Shown piece after piece: positions 45,731-55,082 of a stretch of DNA of 64,000 nucleotides (the first letter of the stretch is position 1; each line of letters opens with the position of its first letter). A model generated the notes under the pieces. The model worked only from the letters and a program-made list of their open reading frames with translations. It did no database searches and had not been told where the DNA came from. Source of the DNA: Mollicutes bacterium. Its GTDB lineage: Bacteria; Bacillota_I; Bacilli_A; Izemoplasmatales; Izemoplasmataceae. The stretch covers positions 54,907 through 118,906 of the forward strand of contig PULR01000033.1 of NCBI GenBank assembly GCA_003551005.1, written 5' to 3'. Made by a program: the position numbers and the translations under genes.

Positions 45731-45964
45731 ATGGCTGAAGAAACCTTTGAAGAAACATTGAAGAAACTCGAAACGCTCGTGAAGGAGCTTGAGAGCGGTG
45801 AACTGCCGCTTGAAGAGGCCGTCAAAAAATATGAGGAGGGCGTCAAGCTCTCCAAGCACGCCCACAAGCTTCTCGACCGTGCCGAGAAGGCGCTGACGAA
45901 GAAGATGGAGGACGGCGAGGAGTCCGATTTCGAGACGGACGACGCTGAAACCGAAGGGGAGTGA
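45731..45964 (+). CDS. xseB: Exodeoxyribonuclease VII small subunit
   Basis: 77 residues, helical hairpin with TFEETLKKLETLVKELESGE and LEEAVKKYEEGVKL, diagnostic for XseB; acidic tail. Three bases after xseA. dxs starts four bases downstream; in Bacillus ispA lies between. Confidence 0.94.
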   Translation: MAEETFEETLKKLETLVKELESGELPLEEAVKKYEEGVKLSKHAHKLLDRAEKALTKKMEDGEESDFETDDAETEGE

Positions 45965-45968
45965 TCCT

Positions 45969-47804
45969 GTGGACGTCAAGGATATAAAAGCCCCCGGGTT
46001 CCTCAAGGAGTACGGCGTCTCGGAATGCGAGGCGCTGGCCGAGGATATACGCCGGTTCCTCATCGACACGCTCGCCGGCACCGGCGGGCATTTTTCAAGC
46101 AACCTCGGCGTCGTCGAGCTGACGATCGCTTTGCATAAGCACTTCGATTCCCCGCATGACAAGCTGGTTTTCGATGTCGGGCACCAGGGATATGTGCACA
46201 AGATTCTGACCGGGCGCGCCGAGCAGTTCGACACGCTCCGCAAGACGGATGGACTCTCGGGTTTCCTCAAGCGCGCCGAGAGCGAGCACGATGTGTATGA
46301 GGCCGGCCATTCCTCGACGTCGGTGGCCGCCTCGGCGGGCATGTTGTTTGCGAAGGGGCATGCGGATATCGGACACGTCGTCGCCATCATCGGTGATGGG
46401 GCGCTGCAAAGCGGCGTCGCGCTTGAGGCGTTGAACTTCCTCGGCCATTATCCACAACATCAGCCGATCATCGTCCTCAACGATAATGAAATGAGCATCG
46501 GCGAGAACGTGGGCATGCTTTCGAAGTTGCTGACGAACGTCCGCATGCGCCGGGGGTACCGGCGCATCCGCCGTCGGGCGCGCAGTCTGGTGCCGAACCG
46601 CTTTCGCAACTTTACCTCCCGCATCGAACGACGGGTGAAAGGGTTCCTCACCGGTTATACATATTTCGAATCCGTCGGCTACGACTATTTCGGTCCGATT
46701 GACGGACACGATTTCAAGCAGCTCTTCAAGGCCTTCGAGGTCGCCAAGCGTAACGACCGTCCGACCGTCATCCATGTGCGCACCGTCAAGGGCAAGGGCT
46801 ACACGCCCGCCGAAAAGGATAAGCAGGGTGTTTGGCACGGTGTCTCCGGGTTTGAAAAAGCGAACGGACGATTGAAAACGGGCGGCCTCACCTATAGCAA
46901 TCTCGCCGCGGATTACATGCTGAACCGGCTTGATTCCGGGAAAGACGCCTACGTCGTGACGCCGGCGATGGTGCCGGGGTCGAAGCTGATGGATTTTAAA
47001 GAGAAACATCCCGACCGTCTGATTGATACGGGCATCGCCGAGGCGACCGCGCTGACCATGGCCGGCTCGCTCGCGATGCAGGGCGTCGATGTTTTTCTCA
47101 CGGTCTATTCGACCTTCCTGCAACGTGCATATGACCAGCTCCTGCATGATGTGGCCCGCCACGGCGCCCCTGTCGTGATCGGCGTCGACCGCAGCGGGCT
47201 TGTCGGCGCGGACGGCGATACCCATCAGGGCATCTACGACCTGCCCATGACGCTGCACATTCCGAATCTGACCATCGCGCATCCGAAGAACCCTGAGGAG
47301 TTCGTGCGTATCATGAATTATGCCTTCGACCATTGTGATGGACCCTTTCTCGTCCGTTATTCGAAGGAGACCTGCGAATACAGCGCCGATGTGGTGAACA
47401 CCCAGGAGAGCTATCCCCCGGGATGGATGGAAGAGCGTCAGGGACGCGACGCCACGGTGATCGCCTTCGGGACCATCGTCGAGGAGCTCTCGGAAATCTT
47501 CGCCCACAGAGGACTCGATGTGCGCTTGTTGAATGCGCGCTATCTCAAGCCGCTTGATGAGAAGACCCTCTCGACGATCGACCCCGAGGTGCCGCTTGTC
47601 GTTCATGAAGAATCCACCCTGCAGGGAGGATTCGGCAGCGCCGTCGCGGATTATTTCCTTGAGCGCCCCGCCCCGCGGATTGTCCGGCTGGGATTCACCG
47701 ACACTTACGTGGAGCACGGTTCCCGCAATACGTTACTGCGGCGCTACGGACTGGATGCGAAGAGTGTCGCCGACACCGTGGAAGCGTTGATCGATGCGGC
47801 TTGA
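45969..47804 (+). CDS. dxs: 1-deoxy-D-xylulose-5-phosphate synthase
   Basis: First enzyme of the MEP isoprenoid pathway, ThDP-dependent. 611 residues. VFDVGHQGYVHKIL, GDGALQSGVALEALN (ThDP motif GDG...N), transketolase-like pyrimidine domain with DTGIAEATALTMA and the YSTFLQRAYDQ region, C-terminal domain. Start GTG 45969. The neighbouring ispA of other Bacilli is not here. Its product supplies dimethylallyl diphosphate for MiaA and the UbiA-type enzyme at 59652. Confidence 0.93.
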   Translation: MDVKDIKAPGFLKEYGVSECEALAEDIRRFLIDTLAGTGGHFSSNLGVVELTIALHKHFDSPHDKLVFDVGHQGYVHKILTGRAEQFDTLRKTDGLSGFLKRAESEHDVYEAGHSSTSVAASAGMLFAKGHADIGHVVAIIGDGALQSGVALEALNFLGHYPQHQPIIVLNDNEMSIGENVGMLSKLLTNVRMRRGYRRIRRRARSLVPNRFRNFTSRIERRVKGFLTGYTYFESVGYDYFGPIDGHDFKQLFKAFEVAKRNDRPTVIHVRTVKGKGYTPAEKDKQGVWHGVSGFEKANGRLKTGGLTYSNLAADYMLNRLDSGKDAYVVTPAMVPGSKLMDFKEKHPDRLIDTGIAEATALTMAGSLAMQGVDVFLTVYSTFLQRAYDQLLHDVARHGAPVVIGVDRSGLVGADGDTHQGIYDLPMTLHIPNLTIAHPKNPEEFVRIMNYAFDHCDGPFLVRYSKETCEYSADVVNTQESYPPGWMEERQGRDATVIAFGTIVEELSEIFAHRGLDVRLLNARYLKPLDEKTLSTIDPEVPLVVHEESTLQGGFGSAVADYFLERPAPRIVRLGFTDTYVEHGSRNTLLRRYGLDAKSVADTVEALIDAA

Positions 47805-48540
47805 TAGACGCCTGCAGGCCCTCGGAAAGTTCGCTTCCCGGGAGAAGGCCAGACGAGCGATCAAAGAAGGGCGCGTCCGGGTCTCCGGACGCATCATTCG
47901 CAAGCCGGCCTACGATGTCGGCGAGGAGGCGTCGATCGAACTGCTTTCCGAGGAACGCTACCTCGCCTTCGGCGGCGTCAAGCTTGAAACCGCCTTGAAC
48001 GCCTTCAAGATGGACGTTTCGGGAAAAACCGCGATCGATGTGGGCAGCTCGACCGGCGGTTTCACCGACTGTCTGCTCCAGCATGGTGCCAAAGCGGTCC
48101 TCGCCGTCGACACGGGCACCGACCAGCTGCACGAGAAGCTCAGAAGCGACCCCCGCGTAGAATCGCTTGAAAGCACCAACTTCCATGACCTCGATTCTTC
48201 ACTCTATGCCGCCTTCGATGTTGCGACTGTCGATGTCAGCTTCACCTCCAGCCGACCCATCGTCGTCGCGCTTGCCAAGGCGCATCTTGAGGGCGTGGTG
48301 CTGCTCAAGCCCCAGTTCGAGACCGACACGACGCCCAGAAAAGGCGTTATCCGTGATTCGAAAAAACTGCGTCGTGCCGTGCTGGCATATCTTCACGCGC
48401 TCGAGGCGGACGGCGTGGCGATCCGCGACGCTATCGAGTCCCCGAGAAAGGACCCGCGAAGAAATCGGGAGTTCCTCGTTCACTTCGGCGTGGGACACGC
48501 CGGCAGCGAATTTTTGATCCGGAAACTCTTCGACCGATAG
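47794..48540 (+). CDS. tlyA: TlyA-family rRNA 2'-O-methyltransferase
   Basis: 248 residues: N-terminal S4 domain (MRLDRRLQALGKFASREKARRAI) and FtsJ-type methyltransferase with SAM motif DVGSSTGGFTDCLL and a KDKE-type lysine in LLKPQFE. Homologue of Bacillus YqxC; Mycobacterium TlyA methylates 16S and 23S rRNA and confers capreomycin sensitivity. Overlaps dxs by 11 bases. Confidence 0.93.
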   Translation: MRLDRRLQALGKFASREKARRAIKEGRVRVSGRIIRKPAYDVGEEASIELLSEERYLAFGGVKLETALNAFKMDVSGKTAIDVGSSTGGFTDCLLQHGAKAVLAVDTGTDQLHEKLRSDPRVESLESTNFHDLDSSLYAAFDVATVDVSFTSSRPIVVALAKAHLEGVVLLKPQFETDTTPRKGVIRDSKKLRRAVLAYLHALEADGVAIRDAIESPRKDPRRNREFLVHFGVGHAGSEFLIRKLFDR

Positions 48541-48550
48541 GAGGGCGAGC

Positions 48551-50221
48551 ATGCTCAAGCAGCTGAACGTCAAAAACATCGCCATCATCGAGAATATCGA
48601 GGTCGCCTTCGATAAGGGGATGAATGTTCTCACCGGGGAGACCGGCGCCGGCAAGAGTCTGCTGATCGATGCAATCGGGCTTCTGCTTGGCGACCGGGCG
48701 GATACCGACGTCGTGCGCAGCGGCGAGAGCGAAGCCGAAGTCAGCGGCATCTTCGCTCCGCTCAACGAAGCGGTGAAGGAATATCTCGACACGCTGGAGG
48801 TCCCGCATGAGGACGAACTGATCATCCGTCGGCGGATCAGCATCAAGCGCGGCAGCACGGTCAAGGTCAACGATGTCCCCTTGACGGTGCAGTCTTTGCG
48901 GCGTCTGACCGACCGCCTTGCCGACATCCACACCCAGCATGACACCAAGCGTCTGATCAACCCAGAGACCTATCTCTCGCTTCTGGACCATTATGACGAG
49001 GCGATTGCGGATGCGCTCGCCGATTATCGGAACCGTCGCGCACAATACCTGAAGGCCCTGCATGCCTATCGCGAACTCGCCAGGAAGCGACAGGAGACGA
49101 TGGAGAATCTTGATTTCCTGCGCCATCAAGCCGAGGATATCGATTCCCACAACCTCGAGGCGGGCGAAGAGGAGACCATTGAACAGCGTCTGAAGACCCT
49201 GCGGAACTTCGATACCATCTTCCACGCGGTGAAAGGAGCCTACGAGGCTGCTTTTGAACACGAAGCGCCCGAACAGGTCTTTGAAGCCGCACGTTCTCTC
49301 GAGGAGGCCGAGCGTCACGACGAAAACTTCTCCTCGTTCCGCGAACGGCTCGAGAGCGCCTATTTCGAGCTCGACGACATCCGGACGGCGCTCTATGAAC
49401 AATTGAACGCGCTCGATTTCGACCCCGACGAACTGGAACGCCTCGAAACCCGGAAACATACGCTCGAGACCCTCAAACGCAAGTACGGCATGTCCATCGA
49501 AGCGCTCATTGCGCGCCGGTCGGAAATCGAGGAGGAACTCGCCGCGGCTTCCGATTATGATGAACGCCTCGAAGAGGCGAAGACGCAGGCAACACACGCT
49601 TTCGAGGAGGCCTATGAGGCCGCTCAGGCCTTGAGCGATCTGCGCCGGCGGACCGCCGAGCGTATCGAGGATGCCATGGAGCAGGAACTTTCCGACCTTG
49701 AGCTCAAGGAGGCTTCCTTCACCATCGCTCTCGAGCGTCGTGAACCGGAGCATTTCGAGGATTCCCACGCGTTGGGCGAGAGCGGTCTTGACCGGGTCGA
49801 TTTCCGATTGACGACGAACCGCGGGGAGACACCGAAACCTTTGAAGCACGTCGCCTCGGGCGGGGAGCTCTCGCGGATCATGCTTGCGCTCAAGACACTC
49901 CTGATTCGACAAGAAGCGCTGAACCTGATGGTCTTCGATGAAATCGACACCGGTGTCAGCGGTTACGTGGCCTCGCAGGTCGCAAAGAAGATGAAAGGCA
50001 TCAGCGAGGACATGCAGGTGCTGGCGATCACCCATCTCCCGCAGGTGGCCGCCCTCGCCGATACGCACTATCGCATCCACAAGCGCGCCTTTGAAGGTCG
50101 CACACAGGCCCGTCTCGAGACGCTCGATGAAGAGGGCCGCGTGCACGAGCTCGCCGCGATGATCTCTTCAGAGGAGATCACCGAGAGCGCCCTGAAAAGC
50201 GCCCGTGAACTGCTCAAATAA
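48551..50221 (+). CDS. recN: DNA repair protein RecN
   Basis: SMC-like double-strand-break repair ATPase. 556 residues. Walker A GETGAGKS at 29-36; long coiled coil; C-terminal Walker B LMVFDEIDTGVSG and signature region HVASGGELSR. ATG 48551 after AGGAGGGCGAG. argR (ahrC), normally between tlyA and recN, is absent. Ends in a clear terminator. Confidence 0.95.
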   Translation: MLKQLNVKNIAIIENIEVAFDKGMNVLTGETGAGKSLLIDAIGLLLGDRADTDVVRSGESEAEVSGIFAPLNEAVKEYLDTLEVPHEDELIIRRRISIKRGSTVKVNDVPLTVQSLRRLTDRLADIHTQHDTKRLINPETYLSLLDHYDEAIADALADYRNRRAQYLKALHAYRELARKRQETMENLDFLRHQAEDIDSHNLEAGEEETIEQRLKTLRNFDTIFHAVKGAYEAAFEHEAPEQVFEAARSLEEAERHDENFSSFRERLESAYFELDDIRTALYEQLNALDFDPDELERLETRKHTLETLKRKYGMSIEALIARRSEIEEELAAASDYDERLEEAKTQATHAFEEAYEAAQALSDLRRRTAERIEDAMEQELSDLELKEASFTIALERREPEHFEDSHALGESGLDRVDFRLTTNRGETPKPLKHVASGGELSRIMLALKTLLIRQEALNLMVFDEIDTGVSGYVASQVAKKMKGISEDMQVLAITHLPQVAALADTHYRIHKRAFEGRTQARLETLDEEGRVHELAAMISSEEITESALKSARELLK

Positions 50222-50223
50222 AA

Positions 50224-50244
50224 AAAGCGCCGAAGGCGCTTTTT
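50224..50244 (+). terminator. recN terminator
   Basis: Stem AAAGCGCC / GGCGCTTT (50224-50231 / 50235-50242), loop GAA, T-run. Confidence 0.85.
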
Positions 50245-50254
50245 CTTCCCGTTC

Positions 50255-50428
50255 TCAGCTGAATGCCGCCTGATACATGATGACGATGGTGGTGGCGACT
50301 AATCCGAGGACGAACGCGACGACGAGGATGATGACCACGACCTTGCCCCACGTTTTCTTGAGGGGGTTGACGTAGATCGTCTCCTCCTCGGGTTTCGGTT
50401 TCTTCTTGCGATGCTTGCTTTCAGGCAT
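50255..50428 (-). CDS. 57-residue single-pass membrane protein
   Basis: Short gene read directly from the sequence: ATG 50428 preceded by GAAGAGGTG, stop TGA at 50255. The product starts MPESKHRKKKPKPEEE, followed by YVNPLKKTWGK and a hydrophobic helix (VVVIILVVAFVLGLVATTIV), ending QAAFS. A basic-acidic cytosolic tail plus one membrane helix resembles small membrane proteins of the cell-envelope or translocase type, but I do not recognise the family. Own -10 box upstream; convergent with recN. Confidence 0.75.
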   Translation of the reverse strand: MPESKHRKKKPKPEEETIYVNPLKKTWGKVVVIILVVAFVLGLVATTIVIMYQAAFS

Positions 50429-50473
50429 GTGTATTCACCTCTTCATTAAGGTTCCGTGCATTCCGCGGTTGCC

Positions 50474-50479
50474 ATTATA
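50474..50479 (-). promoter_or_regulatory. -10 box for the 57-residue protein
   Basis: Minus strand TATAAT (50474-50479), about 45 bases before the start codon; no clear -35. Confidence 0.45.
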
Positions 50480-50511
50480 CCGCAAAAAGACGAAAAAGGA
50501 AAGTTCAGACC

Positions 50512-51687
50512 ATGCAGAAATATCGAGTGATCTTTCATGTCGACCTCAACGCTTTCTTCGCTAGCTGCGAAGAGGCCCGCGATCCCTCCTTGAGGGGCAG
50601 GCCCCTCGGCATCGGCCCCTCGAGCGAGCGGGGTATTTTGACGACGGCGAACTACGAAGCCCGCAAATACGGCGTGAACAGTGCCATGCCTGTCTCCGAG
50701 GCCAAGCGTCTGTGTCCGGAGTTGAAAATCGTTCCCGTGGATTTCGCCTTGTACAACGAATACAGCGAGACCTTCTTCGACTACCTTTCCCAATATACCG
50801 AGCAGCTCGAGCCGGCCTCCATCGACGAGGCGTATCTTGACATGACCGACGACCTTGAGGACCAGCATCCCAAGACACTTGCCAAGCGGATGCAGGACGA
50901 GCTTTGGAGCCGCCACCGCCTCCCCGTCAGCGTCGGCATCGGCCCGAACCCCTTCCTCGCCAAGATGGCTTCGGATCTGAAGAAGCCCTTCGGCATCACC
51001 ATCCTCCGCAAACGCGACGTACAGGAGAAGCTCTGGCCGCTGCCGATCGACCGGCTGCACGGCATCGGGTCGAAGACCGTCCCCAACCTGCGGCTGATCG
51101 GCATCGACACCATCGGCGACCTGGCGACATTCCCCGAGGTCGAGAAGCTGCGCAAGTTCCTCGGCAACCAGACGGAGCCGTTCATGAACAAGGCCCGCGG
51201 CGAGGATGACCGTCGCATCGACCCCGCCCGCAAGGACCGTCACCAAAGCATCGGCAAGTCCAAGACCTATGAAGGGTTCCTTCATGAACACGACGAGATG
51301 CTCGAGGCCCTGAAGAGTCTCACCCGACGCGTCAGCGAACGCCTCAAGGAGCATGAGCTGGCCGCGAGGACCCTCACCGTCCAGCTAAGGACCAGCGACT
51401 ATGAGAACCGTTCGCGCAGCGTCACGCTCGAGCAGCATACCAACCATTTCTACGAACTCTTCGAGGAGGTCGAACGCCTCTTCGAGGAGCTTCACGGGAC
51501 GGAGGCCGTTCACCTGCTCGGGGTGAGCACTTCGAAGCTCACCTCGCAAAGCGGGCTCGTCCGCCAGCTCGACATTTTCGAAGCATCCGCGGAAGAGAAG
51601 GACGAAGGGACGCTCGAGCGTGTCCTCAAGAGCATCAACAGACACTACGGCAAGGACGTGCTGAAACGCGGCGTGAACGATGAATGA
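50512..51687 (+). CDS. dinB: DNA polymerase IV (Y family)
   Basis: Translesion polymerase. 391 residues. Catalytic D11 (HVDLNAFFAS), D105-E106 (SIDEAYLD), steric gate region intact, little-finger domain, and a C-terminal RQLDIFE that fits a beta-clamp binding motif. ATG 50512 after AAAGGAAAG. In Bacillus yqjH lies near recN and dxs too. No LexA box recognised upstream. Confidence 0.95.
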   Translation: MQKYRVIFHVDLNAFFASCEEARDPSLRGRPLGIGPSSERGILTTANYEARKYGVNSAMPVSEAKRLCPELKIVPVDFALYNEYSETFFDYLSQYTEQLEPASIDEAYLDMTDDLEDQHPKTLAKRMQDELWSRHRLPVSVGIGPNPFLAKMASDLKKPFGITILRKRDVQEKLWPLPIDRLHGIGSKTVPNLRLIGIDTIGDLATFPEVEKLRKFLGNQTEPFMNKARGEDDRRIDPARKDRHQSIGKSKTYEGFLHEHDEMLEALKSLTRRVSERLKEHELAARTLTVQLRTSDYENRSRSVTLEQHTNHFYELFEEVERLFEELHGTEAVHLLGVSTSKLTSQSGLVRQLDIFEASAEEKDEGTLERVLKSINRHYGKDVLKRGVNDE

Positions 51688-51695
51688 GCCATGCG

Positions 51696-51724
51696 TTGTT
51701 GCGCGGGCGCGGCTGTGGTAGAAT
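51696..51724 (+). promoter_or_regulatory. Promoter of the giant lipoprotein gene
   Basis: TTGTTG (51696-51701), 17-base spacer, TAGAAT (51719-51724), preceded by TGG. Confidence 0.65.
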
Positions 51725-51762
51725 AAAGCATAATCAAGAGTTCTGCGAGGAGTGATCCCCGA

Positions 51763-54700
51763 ATGCGGAAATATGCCCTCATTATCTTACTTTTTTCTTT
51801 GCCGTTGGTGCTTTTCGCCTGCGATGATGATCCCGAGGAGGAGATCGAGGACCCCACCTTCGACCGTCTAGAAATCAACGGACGCAGCCCGCTCGATGAT
51901 GATAACGAGCTCGCCCCCTATACGGTCGAGAAGAACGAGACCCTTGAGGTGGAGATTTTCCTCGACAACCCCTCCGATCTGGATATCAATCTGGTCCGCA
52001 TGCACAATCGGACCTTCCGCGCCAGCGCGTTCGAGGATGAAAGCGAAAACGACCACATTGTCTTCGAACTGCGCGTCGGAAGCATCCCCGGCGAGCAGAG
52101 CTACACACTTGATGAGATAGAGTATCTTCACGAAGGCGGTGTCGGGACGCTGTCCATCGAGGAAGGCAACGAATACAAGCTCAACATCCTCGAGGACGAA
52201 CCCGAGGCATCCCTTCAGGATATCGCTGCCACGACCGATACGATCGAGTTCTTCGTCGACGTCGATGATCTCGATGGCGTGCTTCAAGAAGGTCGCGTCG
52301 AGCTGCACGATGCCGACGGGCTGGTGGAAAGCCGGGACCTCGAGACCGGCATGGGTTCCTTTGAAGGCCTCTACAGCGACCACACCTACACCCTCTATAT
52401 CTATGGCGACTACGAACTCTCCGACGAGGAGGGACTGCGCGAGGAAGTGCGCTTCTTTGAAAGCGACGAGATCACCACGCAGACAAATGCGGCACCGACC
52501 GCTGAAATCATCAATCTCGAGGCAGGTGAGACGGACGCCGCTTTCGATGTGGATTTCACGGATGCCGATTCGGTCCTCCTTGAGGATGGTCTCAAGGCAC
52601 GGCTGCTTCAAGAGGGGACACTCGAAGAGACCATCGTGCTCGACCCGGACGACCTTGAAGCCATTCATCTCGATGGGTTGTATGTCAACACCGAATACAC
52701 CCTCGAGATTGTTGCCGACTACGACCTCAACGACCTCACCGGAGAACGTCTTGAAGAAGAACTCGCCTCGAGCACTTTCACCACCCTCGAGCCGGATCTT
52801 GCCGAAATCGAGGTCACACCACAGGATGCGAGTGAAGACAGCCTGCAATTCCACATTGACTGGACGGCTCTCGAAGACGCCATCGAGGAAGGCTCGGCCG
52901 CGGCCTATTTCTTCGATGCCGATGCCTTCGAGGAGCACGGGACCGAGGCGGATCCGCTCAAGGTCGTCAAGCTTGATAGCAAAGACACGACCCTGGATGT
53001 CGAAGGTTTCCTCGCGGATCAGGAGATCAAGCTGCTGATCAAAGGGGATGTGCACATCGAGGACGGCTCTGACGCGCCCACCCGCTACACGCTGCATGAA
53101 CTGACGGCCCGCACGGACGCCAACACGCCGCCGGAAGCGTCTGTATCGAATGTCACCCTCACGCAGACCACCGTCGAATATGAGGTCAGCCTGAGCGATA
53201 CCGATGATACGCTCATGGGTCTGAGAGCCTATCTTTATGAGGACGACGGCGAAAGCTTCGAAGAAATCGATTCCATGGAGCTTGAAGCAGGCGGGGAACA
53301 CGCCTTCGAGGATATCGATGTCTTCAGCGACCGAAGCTATACCGTCAAGCTCTCCATCGACTACGATTTGCGGGATGGAGATTACGACCCCGATGCGGGA
53401 TACGAACGCATCGACCAAGCCTCCGCACGCGGCACGCTCATAGACAAGGCTCCGGAGGGAACCTTTGAAAGCATCGACGCCTCCGGGCCCGGTCTGCAGC
53501 ACAGCCTGAGCGTTAAGTATATTGTCCATGATAACGACGACGCCCTGATAGAAGACGGTCTCACCCTGGATGTGTTTAAAGGCGATGAACACATCGGTCA
53601 CAAGACGCTCGATAACCCCGAGGGCACGGTGACGCTCGATGAAAGCACTCTGGGAGCGCCAATCGAGGCCGACAGCACTTACACCGTGGAGCTGAACGCA
53701 CAGTACCGACGCGCCGACGACCGCCCCATCCAGACCGAAACCCTCGCCGAGGAGACCCTCACCACTGAAGGCTTCCCTGAAGTCGAGATGGAGCTGCTTG
53801 AGGCGACAGTCGACAGTCTGGAGTTCTATGTGGATCTCGAGGATGGCCAAGACAACATCGACCCTGCCAACCTTGAATTCAGAATTGTCGATGTCGATGA
53901 CGAACAGAACGTCGTGGATACCTTTGAACCTGACGATTTCCGGTTCACTACTACCTTCGAGGATTTGTTTAGCGATCGCGACTACGAAGTCCAGCTACTC
54001 TGGAAAGCCGGCAATAACGAGAACAACGTTAACAATGAGAACAATGCGATTACATCCTACAAACTCGCCACGCTGGATGCCGCAACTCTCGCACGTTCGC
54101 TTCCCACGGTCGAGATTGCCGACGTCGAGCCTCAGCTCGGGGGTTTCGATGTCTCCATCGATGTCGACGACCCGGATAATACCGGCGAATCCTTCACCCT
54201 TGTCGCCGTCGATGAAGCAGGGAATGAAAGCGAGACCGTGATCGAGGGAGGCGGCGCCACCATCGAAGGACTCGAACCCGATGCAACCTATACGCTGCGC
54301 ATTGAAGCGACCATCGACTATCAGGATGGCGGAGATCTGGTGACCTACACGCTTGCCTCGATGGATGTCGACGCTCCCGACGGCATGCCGGAGGTGACGC
54401 TCACGGATGTCGAGACCACGACCGTCTCGATCTTCGCCACCCTTGACCTTGATGACCGTTACGACAACGTCGATCCCGACTCGTTGACGCTGGAATTCCT
54501 CGACGCCGATGGCGACACCCTCTATACGGAGTCGGTCGAGGATGGCAGCCGTATGCGCTTTTTCGAACTGCTGAGCGATTATGCCTATACCTTCACGCTG
54601 AGTGGCGAGGTCGATGCCAATGGAGACGGGGATTATGAGACGCATGAGCTGCTTGAGACATCCGTCGCGACCGACGCCAAGACACTTCCCGTCCCCGATA

Positions 54701-55005
54701 TCCTGCAATGGAGCGTCGAGGGTGGGGATGTCGTCGTCGAACTGAGCGACATCGACGATGTCGATAATGTGTTCGTCGAGGACGACATGCGCCTCGTGCT
54801 CTACGATGTCGATGACGGAGATTCCGAAGTCGATGCCGTCGACCTTGATCTTGAGAACACCGGCGGCGAATATGTCTTCGAGGACGCCTACGAATCCGAC
54901 GGACACTACCGGCTGGCCATCGAGGCGAGCTACGACCTCAACGACGGCGAAGGGCTGCAAGAAGATCAGACACTTGAAGAGTTCACGTTCATCATCCGGC
55001 CGTGA
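51763..55005 (+). CDS. Giant acidic lipoprotein with tandem beta-sandwich-like repeats
   Basis: 1,080 residues. Signal peptide with lipobox LVLFAC (Cys20), so exported and lipid-anchored on the outer face. After an N-terminal domain (about 34-146) come nine diverged repeats of 95-112 residues, each with a strand-rich core of the form v.F.V.l.D.D......L...L.D, a centre f..L.sd.tY.l.i, and often a YDLNDG-like loop before the next T...P junction. The layout suggests Fn3/Ig-like sandwiches. Aspartate and glutamate dominate, and the DxNDG loops could bind calcium. No catalytic domain. Likely adhesin, stalk or surface-coat function (inference). ATG 51763 after GAGGAGTGAT. Confidence 0.8.
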   Translation: MRKYALIILLFSLPLVLFACDDDPEEEIEDPTFDRLEINGRSPLDDDNELAPYTVEKNETLEVEIFLDNPSDLDINLVRMHNRTFRASAFEDESENDHIVFELRVGSIPGEQSYTLDEIEYLHEGGVGTLSIEEGNEYKLNILEDEPEASLQDIAATTDTIEFFVDVDDLDGVLQEGRVELHDADGLVESRDLETGMGSFEGLYSDHTYTLYIYGDYELSDEEGLREEVRFFESDEITTQTNAAPTAEIINLEAGETDAAFDVDFTDADSVLLEDGLKARLLQEGTLEETIVLDPDDLEAIHLDGLYVNTEYTLEIVADYDLNDLTGERLEEELASSTFTTLEPDLAEIEVTPQDASEDSLQFHIDWTALEDAIEEGSAAAYFFDADAFEEHGTEADPLKVVKLDSKDTTLDVEGFLADQEIKLLIKGDVHIEDGSDAPTRYTLHELTARTDANTPPEASVSNVTLTQTTVEYEVSLSDTDDTLMGLRAYLYEDDGESFEEIDSMELEAGGEHAFEDIDVFSDRSYTVKLSIDYDLRDGDYDPDAGYERIDQASARGTLIDKAPEGTFESIDASGPGLQHSLSVKYIVHDNDDALIEDGLTLDVFKGDEHIGHKTLDNPEGTVTLDESTLGAPIEADSTYTVELNAQYRRADDRPIQTETLAEETLTTEGFPEVEMELLEATVDSLEFYVDLEDGQDNIDPANLEFRIVDVDDEQNVVDTFEPDDFRFTTTFEDLFSDRDYEVQLLWKAGNNENNVNNENNAITSYKLATLDAATLARSLPTVEIADVEPQLGGFDVSIDVDDPDNTGESFTLVAVDEAGNESETVIEGGGATIEGLEPDATYTLRIEATIDYQDGGDLVTYTLASMDVDAPDGMPEVTLTDVETTTVSIFATLDLDDRYDNVDPDSLTLEFLDADGDTLYTESVEDGSRMRFFELLSDYAYTFTLSGEVDANGDGDYETHELLETSVATDAKTLPVPDILQWSVEGGDVVVELSDIDDVDNVFVEDDMRLVLYDVDDGDSEVDAVDLDLENTGGEYVFEDAYESDGHYRLAIEASYDLNDGEGLQEDQTLEEFTFIIRP
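52204..55002 (+). repeat. Nine diverged about 100-residue protein repeats
   Basis: Protein-level repeats at approximate residues 148-246, 247-345, 346-457, 458-564, 565-672, 673-781, 782-876, 877-976 and 977-1080. Recurrent landmarks are DYELSDEEG, DYDLNDLTG, DYDLRDG, SYDLNDGEG and the phase FEDLFSDRDYEV / FEGLYSDHTYTL. At DNA level they have diverged too far to be recombination-prone repeats. Confidence 0.75.
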
Positions 55006-55009
55006 TGCC

Positions 55010-55040
55010 AAAGGGGCGCAACATGCGTCCCTTTCTCTTT
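55010..55040 (+). terminator. Terminator of the giant lipoprotein gene
   Basis: Stem AAAGGGGCGCA / TGCGTCCCTTT (55010-55020 / 55024-55034) with one G-T pair, then CTCTTT. Confidence 0.7.
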
Positions 55041-55054
55041 CACGTGCCGGTACG

Positions 55055-55076
55055 TGATATACTGACCATAGAGGTG
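55055..55076 (+). promoter_or_regulatory. Aldehyde dehydrogenase promoter, SD seven bases after -10
   Basis: TGA-TATACT (55055-55063), seven bases, GAGGTG (55071-55076). It sets the ATG at 55083 as start. Confidence 0.6.
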
Positions 55077-55082
55077 ATGACC

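Noticed and set aside
46095..47717. 540-residue open frame antisense to dxs (and similar ones at 48431-50146, 51868-53850, 34817-36007)
   Set aside because: They mirror the third-position GC bias of the sense genes, have no SD or family similarity, and the sense proteins are certain or much better supported.
52204..55002. Repeats as a recombination-active tandem array
   Set aside because: Repeats are recognisable only at protein level; DNA identity is low.
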